Part shown: in pieces, positions 27,356-36,837 of the stretch
Layout of the letters: each line of letters begins with the position of its first letter
Position numbering within the stretch: the first letter of the stretch is position 1
Assembly: GCF_001592005.1 (NCBI RefSeq)
Contig: NZ_BCVZ01000002.1
Location: 124,001 to 188,000 of the forward strand
Length of the DNA: 64,000 nucleotides
Direction: 5' to 3'
Source: Bacillus sonorensis NBRC 101234 = KCTC 13918
GTDB lineage: Bacteria; Bacillota; Bacilli; Bacillales; Bacillaceae
Made by a program: the position numbers and the translations under genes
The notes under the pieces: generated by a model
What the model was told of the DNA's origin: nothing
Databases searched by the model: none
Seen by the model: the letters and a program-made list of their open reading frames with translations, nothing else

Positions 27356-30300
27356 TTATTTCTTCATTTCAATGAGAAGGTCTCCTGTTTGAATAGCTTC
27401 TCCGTTGGCCACATGAATGTTTTCGATGGTACCTGAAAACGGCGCCTGGACGGTTGTTTCCATTTTCATCGCTTCATTAATCATCAAATGGTCGCCTTTA
27501 TTGACTTTATCGCCTTTAGCAACCAGGAGCTTGATGACCGTTCCCGGCATAGTTGCTGCGATATGGTTCGGATTTGAACGATCCGCTTTCACTTTTTGGT
27601 GAACCGATGATTTGATACTTTCATCTTTAATGACGACTTCACGCGGCTGTCCGTTCAGTTCAAAGTAGACGACCCTTGTCGCATCAGGACGCGGTTCTCC
27701 AATTGAGACCAGCTTAACGATCAGTGTTTTTCCTCTCTCAATTTCCACTTCAATCTCTTCACCGAGCGTCATGCCGTAGAAGAAGGTCGCCGTGTCCAAC
27801 ACAGAAATGTCGCCGTACAGCTCAGCCGTTTTGACATACTCTGTAAACACCTTCGGATAAAGCGCATAAGCGACAGCATCCTGGTCAGAAAGTTCAACAT
27901 CGTGTTTCTCCAAAAATTCCGCTTTTATCTCGTCAAAAGAGACCGGTTCAAGCAGTTCTCCAGGTCGGACGGTAATCGGTTTCTGCCCTTTTAAAATAAG
28001 CTTTTGCAGCTTTTCCGGGAATCCTCCGTGAGGCTGGCCGAGATACCCTTTAAACATCTCAACGACCGAGTCAGGGAAATCAAGGGATTCTCCCCTTTCG
28101 AAAATATCTTTTTCAGTCAGTTTATTTTGCACCATGTAAAGCGCCATATCCCCCACCACTTTGGAAGACGGCGTGACCTTTACGATATCTCCGAACAGAT
28201 CATTGACCCGTCTGTACATTTCTTTTACTTCATTCCAGCGGTCGCCGAGACCGACTCCTTTGGCCTGCTGCTGAAGATTGCTGTATTGACCACCAGGCAT
28301 TTCATGCTTGTAAATTTCGGTATGAGGGGCATTCATCCCGCTCTCAAATTCACTGTAATATTTTCTGACGGCTTCCCAATATTGGGATAAAGATTCAATC
28401 GCGTCAACATTTAATTGCGGACGGCGTTTATCGCCTTCAAGCGCATGATACAGAGAGCTTGCGCTTGGCTGGGATGTCAGTCCGGACATGGAGCTGACGG
28501 CTACGTCGACAATGTCGACGCCGGCTTCAATCGCCTTCGCATACATGTAAATGCCGTTTCCGCTTGTATCATGCGTGTGCAGATGGACCGGAATATCGAC
28601 TGTCTCTTTCAACGCAGACACCAATTCATAGGCCGCCTGAGGCCTTAGCAAGCCTGCCATGTCTTTAATGCCGAGAATATGGGCACCGGCCGCTTCCAGT
28701 TCCTTGGCCATAGAAGTATAATACTCAAGGTTGTACTTCGTTCTTGCCGGATCAAGAATGTCGCCGGTATAGCAGATCGCCGCTTCGGCGAGTTTTCCGG
28801 AATCACGGACGGCGTCAATGGCAAGCGTCATGCCTTTCACCCAGTTCAGACTGTCAAAAATGCGGAACACATCGATTCCCGCAGCCGCCGATTCATTGAC
28901 GAATTTTTTAATCAGATTGTCGGGATAGTTCTTATAGCCGACGGCGTTTGACGATCTTAACAGCATCTGGAACATCGTGTTCGGAATTTCTTTCCGCAGG
29001 TCTTCAAGCCTTTTCCAAGGATCTTCTTTTAAGAAGCGGTAGGCCACGTCAAATGTTGCGCCGCCCCACATTTCAAGACTGAACAGCTCAGGCCAGAGAG
29101 CCGCTGTCGGATTGGCAATCTTCATCAGATCATGGGTTCTGACCCTTGTCGCGAGCAATGACTGATGGGCATCGCGGAACGTCGTATCCGTCAACAGCAC
29201 GGATTCCTGTTCTTTCACCCATTTGACAAGTCCGTCGGCCCCCTGTTGGTCGAGGATCTGTTTTGTGCCGTTTGGAATCGGCTGATCCACATCGGTTTTG
29301 ACGATTTGCGGCTTATCAAACTCCGGCTTCTTCTTTTTGTCGATGCCAGGGAAGCCGTTCACCGTTACATTCCCGATATATGTCAGCATTTTTGTTCCCC
29401 GGTCTCTTTGTTTAGGGAACACAAAGAGCTCAGGCGTGGTATCGATAAAAGACGTATCATATTGGCCTGTCAGGAACTTTTCGTGCTTTGCCACGTTTTC
29501 CAGAAAAGGAATATTGGTTTTAATCCCTCTTATCCGGAATTCCTGAAGGTTTCGGACCATTTTCGCAGCAGCCTGTTCGAACGTCAGCGCCCATGTCGAC
29601 AGTTTGACGAGCAGAGAATCGTAGTACGGGGTGATCACGGCTCCCTGGAAGCTGTTTCCCGTATCCAGCCGGACCCCGAATCCCCCGCCAGACCGGTAGG
29701 CCATAATCTTGCCTGTATCAGGCATGAAGTTGTTTGACGGGTCCTCTGTCGTTACCCGTGACTGGATCGCGAAGCCGTGAAGAGTGACCGCATCCTGTGA
29801 CGGGATGTTCACTTCTTTGCTCTTCAGGCTCAGCCCCCCGGCGATCATAATCTGCGTCTGGACGATATCGACGCCTGTCACCATTTCTGTGATGGTGTGT
29901 TCGACCTGAACGCGCGGATTGACTTCAATAAAGAAAAATTCATCGTTCGCGACTAAAAATTCGACCGTTCCGGCATTGATATAATTGACGTTTTTCGCAA
30001 GTGCGACGGCGGCATCGCAGATTTTTTCCCTCAGCGACTCGGAAAGAGAAACGCTTGGTGCGATTTCAATGACTTTTTGATGACGCCTTTGCACGGAGCA
30101 GTCCCGGTCATACAGATGAACAACGTTCCCTTCCTTGTCTCCGATAATCTGAACCTCAATATGCTTCGGCTTTTCGATCAGCTTTTCAACATACACTTCA
30201 TCATTCCCAAAAGCGGCTTTCGCTTCTGATTTCGCCCGGTCATAGGACTCCTGCAATTCAGACTCGCTTCTTACGATCCTCATGCCGCGGCCTCCGCCGC

Positions 30301-30799
30301 CAAGGGACGCTTTGATAATAAAAGGATATCCGTTTTCTTCAGCGAAGCGCTTGACATCCTCTGCATCCTTCACAGGTCCGTCGCTTCCCGGGATTACCGG
30401 GATGCCCGCTTTCTCGGCCTGTTCACGGGCTTTGACTTTATCGCCGAACATATCAAGGTGTTCAGAGGTCGGACCGATAAAAATGATGCCTTCCTCTTCA
30501 CAGCGCTTGGCAAACTGGATATTCTCCGATAAAAATCCATAGCCTGGATGAATCGCATCCACATGGTTCCGCTTTGCAATCTCAATGATTCCTTCAATAT
30601 CCAGATAAGCATCTATCGGCTTCTTTCCTTCGCCTACCAAATAGGCTTCATCAGCCTTGTATCTGTGATAAGATCCGCTGTCCTCTTTGGAATAAATCGC
30701 AACCGTACGGATATTCAATTCTGTACAGGCGCGGAACACGCGGATTGCAATCTCCCCTCTGTTCGCAACAAGAACTTTTTGTATAGGCTGTTGTGACAT
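27356..30799 (-). CDS. pycA: Pyruvate carboxylase
   Basis: PycA carboxylates pyruvate to oxaloacetate using ATP, bicarbonate and biotin, replenishing the TCA cycle. The 1147-residue protein has the biotin carboxylase domain first (VLVANRGEIAIRVFRA at the N-terminus, ATP loop KASLGGGGRGMRIV about 164-177). The carboxyltransferase domain is central (LTDTTFRDAHQSLLATRVRTHD, in two parts, about 540-560) and the biotinyl domain is C-terminal with the AMKM biotinylation lysine. The ATG at 30799 is preceded by GAGGGGG; the GTG-region extension to 30814 is rejected. It is monocistronic between ftsW and ctaA, as in B. subtilis. Confidence 0.97.
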   Translation of the reverse strand: MSQQPIQKVLVANRGEIAIRVFRACTELNIRTVAIYSKEDSGSYHRYKADEAYLVGEGKKPIDAYLDIEGIIEIAKRNHVDAIHPGYGFLSENIQFAKRCEEEGIIFIGPTSEHLDMFGDKVKAREQAEKAGIPVIPGSDGPVKDAEDVKRFAEENGYPFIIKASLGGGGRGMRIVRSESELQESYDRAKSEAKAAFGNDEVYVEKLIEKPKHIEVQIIGDKEGNVVHLYDRDCSVQRRHQKVIEIAPSVSLSESLREKICDAAVALAKNVNYINAGTVEFLVANDEFFFIEVNPRVQVEHTITEMVTGVDIVQTQIMIAGGLSLKSKEVNIPSQDAVTLHGFAIQSRVTTEDPSNNFMPDTGKIMAYRSGGGFGVRLDTGNSFQGAVITPYYDSLLVKLSTWALTFEQAAAKMVRNLQEFRIRGIKTNIPFLENVAKHEKFLTGQYDTSFIDTTPELFVFPKQRDRGTKMLTYIGNVTVNGFPGIDKKKKPEFDKPQIVKTDVDQPIPNGTKQILDQQGADGLVKWVKEQESVLLTDTTFRDAHQSLLATRVRTHDLMKIANPTAALWPELFSLEMWGGATFDVAYRFLKEDPWKRLEDLRKEIPNTMFQMLLRSSNAVGYKNYPDNLIKKFVNESAAAGIDVFRIFDSLNWVKGMTLAIDAVRDSGKLAEAAICYTGDILDPARTKYNLEYYTSMAKELEAAGAHILGIKDMAGLLRPQAAYELVSALKETVDIPVHLHTHDTSGNGIYMYAKAIEAGVDIVDVAVSSMSGLTSQPSASSLYHALEGDKRRPQLNVDAIESLSQYWEAVRKYYSEFESGMNAPHTEIYKHEMPGGQYSNLQQQAKGVGLGDRWNEVKEMYRRVNDLFGDIVKVTPSSKVVGDMALYMVQNKLTEKDIFERGESLDFPDSVVEMFKGYLGQPHGGFPEKLQKLILKGQKPITVRPGELLEPVSFDEIKAEFLEKHDVELSDQDAVAYALYPKVFTEYVKTAELYGDISVLDTATFFYGMTLGEEIEVEIERGKTLIVKLVSIGEPRPDATRVVYFELNGQPREVVIKDESIKSSVHQKVKADRSNPNHIAATMPGTVIKLLVAKGDKVNKGDHLMINEAMKMETTVQAPFSGTIENIHVANGEAIQTGDLLIEMKK

Positions 30800-30876
30800 G
30801 TCGTTCCCCCTCATCCGCTGTTTTAGTATGTATCCTATTCTAAATCAATCAGATGAGCCTGTACACGATTAGTTTT

Positions 30877-32088
30877 TTAATAATTTATACTTTTTTTATA
30901 TTGATTTTCTTTAATTTTTGTAGTATTAATAGGCTCTTTGCGCTTGTATCTATCAAAATATTCATTAAACATACTGATATTCACCAGCAGCCCGGCGCTT
31001 CCCATCAGCACCATGAGCGATGACCCCCCATAGCTGATAAACGGCAGCGTGACCCCGGTCAGAGGAATCAGGCCTGAAATGCCCCCCAGGTTGATGAATG
31101 ACTGGATCGCGATCATGCTTGATATTCCGATCGCCAGCAGACTTCCAAACGGATCGTCGCATTTTCTCGCAATATAAAATCCTTTCAATACGATGAAGCT
31201 GAGCAGCAGAATGACAAACAAAACGCCGAATATGCCGAGCTCCTCGGCAATGATCGCCATGATGAAGTCAGTATGCGATTCAGGCAGATATCCGTATTTT
31301 TGGACGCTTTCGCCGAGCCCGAGGCCGAAAAGCCCTCCGGAACCGATCGCAAGGTAGGAATTGACGACCTGAAACCCTGATTTTTGAGCATCTTTGAACG
31401 GGTTTTGATAGCTTTCAAAGCGATTCATCCGCCCTTCGGTTAAAATGCTGTCCATATTTAATAAAATCAACGGGCTGACAAGCAGGAGAACAATCCCTGT
31501 CAGCATCAGGAGCTTCAGCAGCGTCTTTCCGCTGAATCCTGAACACAAAATAATGCATAAAGCGATTAAACCGATGATGGATGCCGTACCGAAATCAGGC
31601 TGGACGGCGACCAATGCGCAAATGATGAGCGTGATAAGCGCCGGTGGGGCGATTCCCGCTCCCAAATTATCGATATAGCTTTGTTTTTTCGCATAAACGG
31701 AAGAAAGATACAAGATGACGGTCAGTTTGGCAAACTCTCCCGGCTGAATGCTTAAACCTCCAAATTTGTACCAACTTTGAGCGTTTCCCGCAACATGGCC
31801 GACTGCAAACAGAGCGACCAAGGCGATGACGGAAGCAAGCAGCAATATTTTTTGGAATTTTTGATTGGCGAATGCCTTATACGGAAAAAGTGCCGTGAAT
31901 AAAAACACTATCGTTCCGAACACCATGAATATGAGCTGTTTATCGAAAAAATAACTGCTGTCCTTTCCGAATCTTGTCACCGCCGTAATCATGCTTGAGC
32001 TGTACACCATCACGAGACCGAACCCGCACAGGAGGAATACAGCAAAGATTAATGAATAATCATAGGATTTGAGCATTCTTTTTATCAT
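30877..32088 (-). CDS. ftsW: SEDS peptidoglycan glycosyltransferase FtsW
   Basis: FtsW is the septal peptidoglycan polymerase that works with PBP2B at division. The 403-residue protein has about ten membrane helices. It shows SEDS signatures: SWYKFGGLSIQPGEFAKL (about 105-122), the QPDFGTA loop (about 160-166), YGYLPESHTDFIMAIIAEELG (catalytic Asp region, in two parts) and PLTGVTLPFISYGGSSL (about 337-353). The ATG at 32088 follows GAGGAT; a second ATG at 32076 is possible. Genome context (next to pycA and ylaN) matches B. subtilis. Confidence 0.95.
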   Translation of the reverse strand: MIKRMLKSYDYSLIFAVFLLCGFGLVMVYSSSMITAVTRFGKDSSYFFDKQLIFMVFGTIVFLFTALFPYKAFANQKFQKILLLASVIALVALFAVGHVAGNAQSWYKFGGLSIQPGEFAKLTVILYLSSVYAKKQSYIDNLGAGIAPPALITLIICALVAVQPDFGTASIIGLIALCIILCSGFSGKTLLKLLMLTGIVLLLVSPLILLNMDSILTEGRMNRFESYQNPFKDAQKSGFQVVNSYLAIGSGGLFGLGLGESVQKYGYLPESHTDFIMAIIAEELGIFGVLFVILLLSFIVLKGFYIARKCDDPFGSLLAIGISSMIAIQSFINLGGISGLIPLTGVTLPFISYGGSSLMVLMGSAGLLVNISMFNEYFDRYKRKEPINTTKIKENQYKKSINY

Positions 32089-32396
32089 ATTATCCTCTTC
32101 CTTACTTTCCCCTTAAAATATTTGATCCTTCGTTATTTTACTACACTTTCTTAAAAAGAACGAAGGATACCCTTTTATAGACCTTCGACATTCCGCTGAA
32201 AGAATCGTCCGTCTTCCACCTGTTCTTTTCATATCGGCAGAATGGGCGTCTTCGTTTATTCTTTGCAAACACCTTATGCTCCTTCATCAACCCCGGAATT
32301 CCGCTATAACAAAAAAAGCCTGCCGGCCATCTGTATGAACAGACATATTGTCGACAAGCTGACTCAGACTAAAGAAGTATCCCCTGAGTGATCCGT
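32089..32396. other. ftsW-ylaN intergenic region
   Basis: This 308-bp gap carries a perfect 10-bp inverted repeat (ATCCTTCGTT at 32125-32134, AACGAAGGAT at 32159-32168), with TAGTAAAAT of a possible ftsW promoter in its loop when read on the minus strand. It also holds an A7 tract at 32312-32318 near ylaN that can act as a U-run, and a candidate 43-codon ORF (32141-32272). Confidence 0.5.
32141..32272 (-). CDS. Candidate 43-residue cationic small protein upstream of ftsW
   Basis: This ORF runs from a GTG at 32272 to the TAG at 32141, with AAGGAG six bases upstream of the GTG. The product begins MFAKNKRRRPFCRYEKNRWK and ends KVYKRVSFVLFKKV; 16 of 43 residues are K or R. I do not recognise it. 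Against it: short length, GTG start and the presence of the ftsW promoter candidate and an inverted repeat within its 3' end. For it: a well-placed ribosome site and a non-random basic composition. Confidence 0.35.
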   Translation of the reverse strand: MFAKNKRRRPFCRYEKNRWKTDDSFSGMSKVYKRVSFVLFKKV

Positions 32397-32678
32397 TTAT
32401 TTGTTTGTAAATGCTTCATGCAGCGCAGACAATTCTCGCTCCAGCCTGTAAAGCAGTTCTTTTCCCTCTTGTTCTTCTACTAATCCAAGGCGGACAGCAA
32501 AGTCAATTTCTCTTGAGAGTCCGAACATTTGTGTATCTAAAACCTCTTCATAAAGAGGACATTGAGGCATCGTTAAGTTGTCCATTTGCACTTGAATCAG
32601 CTTCAAAATTTTATCAGCATCACGTTTTAACAAGGCAAGTGCTTTTTCACGATGATCGACTACAATCTCAGACGCCAA
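32397..32678 (-). CDS. ylaN: YlaN, iron-homeostasis protein (UPF0358)
   Basis: This 93-residue helical cytoplasmic protein begins [28 protein letters not shown] (in two parts). B. subtilis YlaN has the same length; its loss is lethal unless iron is supplied, and it has been linked to Fur control. No catalytic motif is visible; a conserved [20 protein letters not shown] segment lies at about 37-56. It lies between glsA and ftsW on the same strand with its own spacing, as in B. subtilis. Confidence 0.93.
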   Translation of the reverse strand: MASEIVVDHREKALALLKRDADKILKLIQVQMDNLTMPQCPLYEEVLDTQMFGLSREIDFAVRLGLVEEQEGKELLYRLERELSALHEAFTNK

Positions 32679-32784
32679 AAGTATCCCTCCGTTCCCCAGG
32701 CGAGTACCTAATTCTTCTATTTATAATAAAGCCTAACCCATAAAAATGCAAGCTATTTCTGCCCCTTCACCGGATTCTGCAAAC

Positions 32785-33729
32785 TTAAAAAATGCTCAGG
32801 CTGTAATTCGCCGACAACAGCTCCAGCAGGCGGATTCCGGCTATGCTGTTTCCCTTTTCGTCCAATGCGGGCCCGAATATGCCGATGCCGAAGCTGTATG
32901 GGACGAGCCCCATAATTCCGCCGGAGACTCCGCTTTTCGCCGGAATTCCGATTTTGATGGCAAATTCGCCGCTGGCATTGTACATGCCGCAGGTCACCAT
33001 AAAGGTTTTGCAGATTCTCGCGATATCTTTCGGAATGAGCTGTTTTCCCGTTTCCGGATGCTTTCCGTTCAAGGCAAAAACACAGCCGATTTTGGCCAGG
33101 TCAAGGCTGTTCATTTGAATAGCGCACTGCTTGGTATATAAATCCATGACATCTTCCACATCCGCCTGGAAAATACCATGCTCTTTCATGTAATAGCACA
33201 TGGCCCTGTTCACCATCGATGTTTGAAACTCTGATTCCGCGACCTTTTCACAAACAGAGATGTTCCGATTATTCGCAAGCTCCCTGACAAAATCTAAAAG
33301 GCCGCCGATTCTGTCAGATGCCGCCGCTCCTTTTATCATGCTCGTCACCACCAATGCCCCGGCATTGATCATCGGATTCAGCGGCTTACCCGGATTTACG
33401 GTTTCAAGCTTGATGATGGAATTGAACGGATCCCCTGTCGGTTCCTTCCCTACAAAATCGAACACTTTTTCCGGGCCGTGATCCATTAACACAAGAGCAA
33501 GCGCCAGCACCTTAGAAATGCTTTGCAGCGTAAACATCTTTTCCACATCTCCTGCCGAAATGCATGTGCCGTCCGTATAGTAGACCGCGACCGACAAATC
33601 ATCTTCTGATGATTCCGCCAAGGCCGGTATGTATGAGGCCACCTTTCCTTTCGAGGTGACTTTTTTCGCTTCTGTGACAAAATATTCGAGCTCATCATTA
33701 TGCCGGCAATTCAAGTTTACATCCTCCAT
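32785..33729 (-). CDS. glsA: Glutaminase (GlsA2/YlaM type)
   Basis: This enzyme hydrolyses glutamine to glutamate and ammonia. The 314-residue protein belongs to the serine-dependent beta-lactamase-like glutaminase family. S70-x2-K73 in TLQSISKVLAL is the nucleophile-base pair; NPMINAGALVVTSMI (about 118-132) and GIPAKSGVSGGIMGLVP (about 261-277) are family blocks. It corresponds to B. subtilis YlaM (GlsA2). It is divergent from ylaL across 104 bp. Confidence 0.94.
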   Translation of the reverse strand: MEDVNLNCRHNDELEYFVTEAKKVTSKGKVASYIPALAESSEDDLSVAVYYTDGTCISAGDVEKMFTLQSISKVLALALVLMDHGPEKVFDFVGKEPTGDPFNSIIKLETVNPGKPLNPMINAGALVVTSMIKGAAASDRIGGLLDFVRELANNRNISVCEKVAESEFQTSMVNRAMCYYMKEHGIFQADVEDVMDLYTKQCAIQMNSLDLAKIGCVFALNGKHPETGKQLIPKDIARICKTFMVTCGMYNASGEFAIKIGIPAKSGVSGGIMGLVPYSFGIGIFGPALDEKGNSIAGIRLLELLSANYSLSIF

Positions 33730-33780
33730 CCTAAGCGGCTTTTCTTTTACCTTTCCCTGAGGATGGCTGTGTTATGAGAA

Positions 33781-33809
33781 GTGACAATCCGAAAGAAAGC
33801 GCTTATAAT
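33781..33809 (+). promoter_or_regulatory. SigA promoter of ylaL
   Basis: GTGACA, 17-base spacer, TATAAT, 24 bp before the ylaL ATG at 33834. Confidence 0.75.
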
Positions 33810-33833
33810 CTCTGTGAGGGAGTGGTGAGAAAC

Positions 33834-34316
33834 ATGATGATTGTGACAATTACAGGAAATGTGAAATACCCGATTACACTTGATCCAAGCGTATGGATTT
33901 TTGATGATCGAAAGTTCGAACTGGATCAATTTTTTTCAAACAGTGAAGAAAGGGAACAAGAGCCGGCTGACCTTGAGATTGACCGGGAGCGCATCATCAG
34001 GGAAGGCGCTGTGTCGCCGCCGACATTAAAATCGGAGAAAAAGTATGAAAGGGAAAAACTGCTTGATGGAACGTTCGCGATCAAGCTGGAACCTTTTTTA
34101 AACAACGCGGAATTGTCAGCGTCCGCCAATCTGTGCATCTTTAAAACAAAAGAAGGCGATGTCCCGGTTCCGATCGAAAAAGCGCGCGGCATCATTCTCT
34201 GTTTCAGCCAAAACGGAAAGCCGCTGACAGAAGACGGGCCTGTCCATGTTTATTTTGCGGACGGCTCAAACCGGACAAATCCGATCAAACGTGTAACAGA
34301 AATTCACGTTCAATAG
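33834..34316 (+). CDS. ylaL: YlaL family protein
   Basis: This 160-residue soluble protein begins MMIVTITGNVKYPITLDPSVW and is the YlaL homologue; function unknown. The middle section (about 40-80) is highly charged, and the second half holds short beta-like strands (ANLCIFKTKEGDVPVPIEKA). An upstream in-frame ATG at 33774 precedes the promoter and is rejected; of ATG 33834 and 33837, either may start, with GGTGAG upstream. It is convergent with phoH2. Confidence 0.85.
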   Translation: MMIVTITGNVKYPITLDPSVWIFDDRKFELDQFFSNSEEREQEPADLEIDRERIIREGAVSPPTLKSEKKYEREKLLDGTFAIKLEPFLNNAELSASANLCIFKTKEGDVPVPIEKARGIILCFSQNGKPLTEDGPVHVYFADGSNRTNPIKRVTEIHVQ

Positions 34317-34334
34317 GCGGTTTTAGCCGCTTTG

Positions 34335-34366
34335 AAAAAACCTGGACAGCATATCCAGGTTTTTTC
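34335..34366. terminator. Bidirectional terminator between ylaL and phoH2
   Basis: AAAAAACCTGGA and TCCAGGTTTTTT arms enclose a seven-base loop; both strands have a T-run. Confidence 0.88.
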
Positions 34367-34367
34367 T

Positions 34368-35696
34368 TTAGAGCAAATCGGCCGCAAGCCTTGCAAGCCC
34401 TGAGCGCTCCCCTTTCAAAAGTCTTACGTTCCCGGAAATTTTCTGATCTTTGAAACGCTCCACGACGTAAGCCAAGCCGTTATTCATCGCATCCAGATAC
34501 GGATGGTCGATTTGCTCCGTGTCCCCCATCAGGACGATTTTACTGCCTTCCCCGACACGCGTGAGCAGTGTCTTCACCTCATGCTTGGTCAGATTTTGGG
34601 CCTCGTCGATGATAATAAATTGATCAGGAATGCTTCTGCCCCGTATATAGGTGAGAGCTTCAACTTGAATGGAGCCCATCCCCGCTAAAATATCTTCGAG
34701 TTCGCCGGGCTTTTTTGCATTAAATAAATATTCCAGGTTATCAAAAATCGGCTGTATCCAAGGGCGCAGCTTCTCTTCTTTTTCTCCCGGCAAATATCCG
34801 ATATCCTTGCCGACCGGAACGATCGGCCTTGTGACGACCAGCTTTTTGAAATTGCCCAAGTCTTCCGTCTGCAACAGCCCCGCTGCCAGCGCTAGCAGCG
34901 TCTTCCCTGTTCCGGCCTTTCCGGTTAATGTGACAAGCGGGATATCCTGCCTTAACAGAAGCTCGAGCGCCATCGTCTGCTGAACGTTTCTCGACCGGAT
35001 TCCCCAGACCTGCTCCTGATCAAAAACCAGCTTTTTGACGGCTTTTCCACTTTGATCAACGATCCCGACCGCCGAGGATGAACCGCCGAGCGCATCCTTC
35101 ATAATGACGAATTGATTCGGACAAAATGATTCACTGCTGACTTCATCAAGCGGCAAAAAGTGATTTTCATAAAATGCGTTCATCTGGTCGGCATGAATGT
35201 ATAAATCGGTAAAACCGCTGTATATATCATCGTTTTCAACAACCCGGTCATGGAGAAAATCTTCCGACATCAAACCGATTGCATCGGCTTTGACCCGGAC
35301 GAGCATGTCTTTGCTGACAAGGATGACGGGACGTCCGTCCTCTTTCGTTTCTTCCTCCAGACTCAAATTTTTCGCAACAGCTAAAATGCGGTTGTCGTTC
35401 GTTTTTTCTACAAAAATTTCCTGAAGCTGGTGAAAGGAGCGGTGGTTGAGTTCGATTCTTATGCTTCCTCCGTTTTGAAGCGGTACATTTTCATACAGCC
35501 TTCCTCTTAAACGCAAATCATCGATCAGTTTAGATACGCGCCTTGCATTTCTCCCAATTTCATCCATATAGCGTTTTTTAGAGTCGACCTCCTCCAATAC
35601 GACAGCCGGAATGACAACCTCATTATCTTCAAAAGAAAAGATTGAATTCGGATCCTGCAATAACACATTCGTATCTAACACATAAATTTTACTCAA
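34368..35696 (-). CDS. ylaK: PIN-PhoH family ATPase/RNase PhoH2 (YlaK)
   Basis: This 442-residue two-domain protein has an N-terminal PIN (VapC-like) nuclease domain beginning VLDTNVLLQDP (about 5-15) with further acidic residues near 110-160. The C-terminal PhoH ATPase domain has Walker A LTGKAGTGKTLLALAAG (about 256-272) and Walker B FIIIDEAQN (about 360-368). Studied PhoH2 proteins have RNA helicase and RNase activity; the cellular target is unknown. The start follows GGAGGCGGAAG. Length equals B. subtilis YlaK. Confidence 0.93.
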   Translation of the reverse strand: MSKIYVLDTNVLLQDPNSIFSFEDNEVVIPAVVLEEVDSKKRYMDEIGRNARRVSKLIDDLRLRGRLYENVPLQNGGSIRIELNHRSFHQLQEIFVEKTNDNRILAVAKNLSLEEETKEDGRPVILVSKDMLVRVKADAIGLMSEDFLHDRVVENDDIYSGFTDLYIHADQMNAFYENHFLPLDEVSSESFCPNQFVIMKDALGGSSSAVGIVDQSGKAVKKLVFDQEQVWGIRSRNVQQTMALELLLRQDIPLVTLTGKAGTGKTLLALAAGLLQTEDLGNFKKLVVTRPIVPVGKDIGYLPGEKEEKLRPWIQPIFDNLEYLFNAKKPGELEDILAGMGSIQVEALTYIRGRSIPDQFIIIDEAQNLTKHEVKTLLTRVGEGSKIVLMGDTEQIDHPYLDAMNNGLAYVVERFKDQKISGNVRLLKGERSGLARLAADLL

Positions 35697-35850
35697 TCTT
35701 CCGCCTCCTGATCAGGATTTTTAGCCTTTTATTTTGAAGTGGTTTAAAAGCTGATGGAGCGCCCGCTAAAATATATGTTTTTGTGAATAAAGATAGAAGG
35801 TTAATTCAACAATAAAAATATTGAAAGCATTTATAAGGAGGCAACCTCAA

Positions 35851-36465
35851 GTGCGAATCATTTTTTTGATCCTAATTCAAACCGTTATGCTGCTTTCAGC
35901 CTGCGGCATTCAAAATAATGCCCGAGATAACGCGAATGAACTTCCGGGCAATAAGCCTGTTCAGGTGAAGAACACAGCCCAGGAGCCGGTTAACCGTGAA
36001 GATGGCCAGGCGATTTCAAGACGCCTTGTCAAAATAACCGAGAGCGTCCCCGGAGTTAATGACGCGACAGCCATCGTCCTCGGAAGGCTCGCCGTCGTCG
36101 GCATTGATGTAAAAGATAATTTGGAGCGAAGTAAAGTCGAATCGATTAAATACTCGGTCGCCCAAGCCCTGCAAAATGATCCATATGGCGCAAACGCGGC
36201 TGTGGTAGCCGATCCCGACACGGTAAACCGGCTCAGAGCGATGGGCAAAGAAATACAGGCGGGAAGGCCTGTCAAAGGTATCCTTGATGAACTGGCAGCA
36301 ATTGTCGGACGCGTTCTTCCGGAAGTACCGAATGATGCAACAGACGACCAAAATACAAACCCGACAAAATCGAACAATGACCAGCTGAACGGCAACCGGC
36401 AAAAACAGCTTGAAAAACAACAGAACGATCAATCGAATAAATACATGAAAAACAGACAGCAATAA
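35851..36465 (+). CDS. ylaJ: YhcN/YlaJ-family sporulation lipoprotein
   Basis: This 204-residue predicted lipoprotein has a signal IIFLILIQTVMLLSAC with lipobox LSAC. The mature part carries the YhcN/YlaJ domain (DGQAISRRLVKITESVPGVND, then DATAIVLGRLAVVGIDVK). The C-terminal 45 residues are rich in N and Q. In B. subtilis YlaJ is a SigG-made spore protein. The start is GTG at 35851, selected by AAGGAGG nine bases upstream; the TTG at 35821 precedes the ribosome site and is rejected. Confidence 0.88.
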   Translation: MRIIFLILIQTVMLLSACGIQNNARDNANELPGNKPVQVKNTAQEPVNREDGQAISRRLVKITESVPGVNDATAIVLGRLAVVGIDVKDNLERSKVESIKYSVAQALQNDPYGANAAVVADPDTVNRLRAMGKEIQAGRPVKGILDELAAIVGRVLPEVPNDATDDQNTNPTKSNNDQLNGNRQKQLEKQQNDQSNKYMKNRQQ

Positions 36466-36470
36466 TCTTG

Positions 36471-36514
36471 AAAAAGCTTGTGCCTTTACCTTCTTTCCGG
36501 CATAAGCTTTTTCC
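36471..36514 (+). terminator. Terminator of ylaJ
   Basis: AAAAAGCTTGTGCC and GGCATAAGCTTTTT pair (one mismatch) across a 12-14 base loop and end in a T-rich tail. Confidence 0.8.
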
Positions 36515-36586
36515 TTTTTTCTTTTGCAGAAAATTTTTTTGTCCTGGCATTGGTGATATAATGAATCATAAGCGAGGTGAAAAAAA

Positions 36587-36793
36587 GTGAGGGTAAAGTG
36601 TTCATTGTGTGACAAAATTGATCTAATCGATGATGACACACTGATTGCCAAGCGTCTTCGAAACCGGCCCATACATACGTATATGTGCAATGAATGCTAC
36701 GAACGAATTAAAATCAAAACCGAGAACCGGATGAAAACCGGCCGTTTTAAATTATATCCGCACAGAAAAAACAAAGAGCAGATACAATCGTAA
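36587..36793 (+). CDS. ylaI: YlaI family zinc-finger-like protein (DUF2197)
   Basis: This 68-residue small protein begins MRVKCSLCDKIDLIDDD and contains two cysteine pairs, C5-x2-C8 and C34-x2-C37 (YMCNECYERI), a probable zinc site. The C-terminus is basic. It is the homologue of B. subtilis YlaI, function unknown. The start is GTG at 36587, with an AGCGAGGTGA ribosome site about 5-8 bases upstream. A terminator follows within 15 bp. Confidence 0.9.
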   Translation: MRVKCSLCDKIDLIDDDTLIAKRLRNRPIHTYMCNECYERIKIKTENRMKTGRFKLYPHRKNKEQIQS

Positions 36794-36804
36794 AAGCACC
36801 GTAT

Positions 36805-36833
36805 AGACATGAACAGGAATTCATGTCTTTTTT
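36805..36833 (+). terminator. Terminator of ylaI
   Basis: AGACATGAA and TTCATGTCT form a 9-bp stem with a six-base loop, then TTTTTC. Confidence 0.85.
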
Positions 36834-36837
36834 CTCA

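Noticed and set aside
29165-29737. 190-codon plus-strand ORF inside pycA
   Set aside because: It is entirely antisense to the conserved pyruvate carboxylase gene, lacks a ribosome site and shows no recognisable domain.
36016-36690. 224-codon minus-strand ORF opposite ylaJ and ylaI
   Set aside because: It spans two convincing genes and their terminator on the other strand and has no ribosome site or domain.
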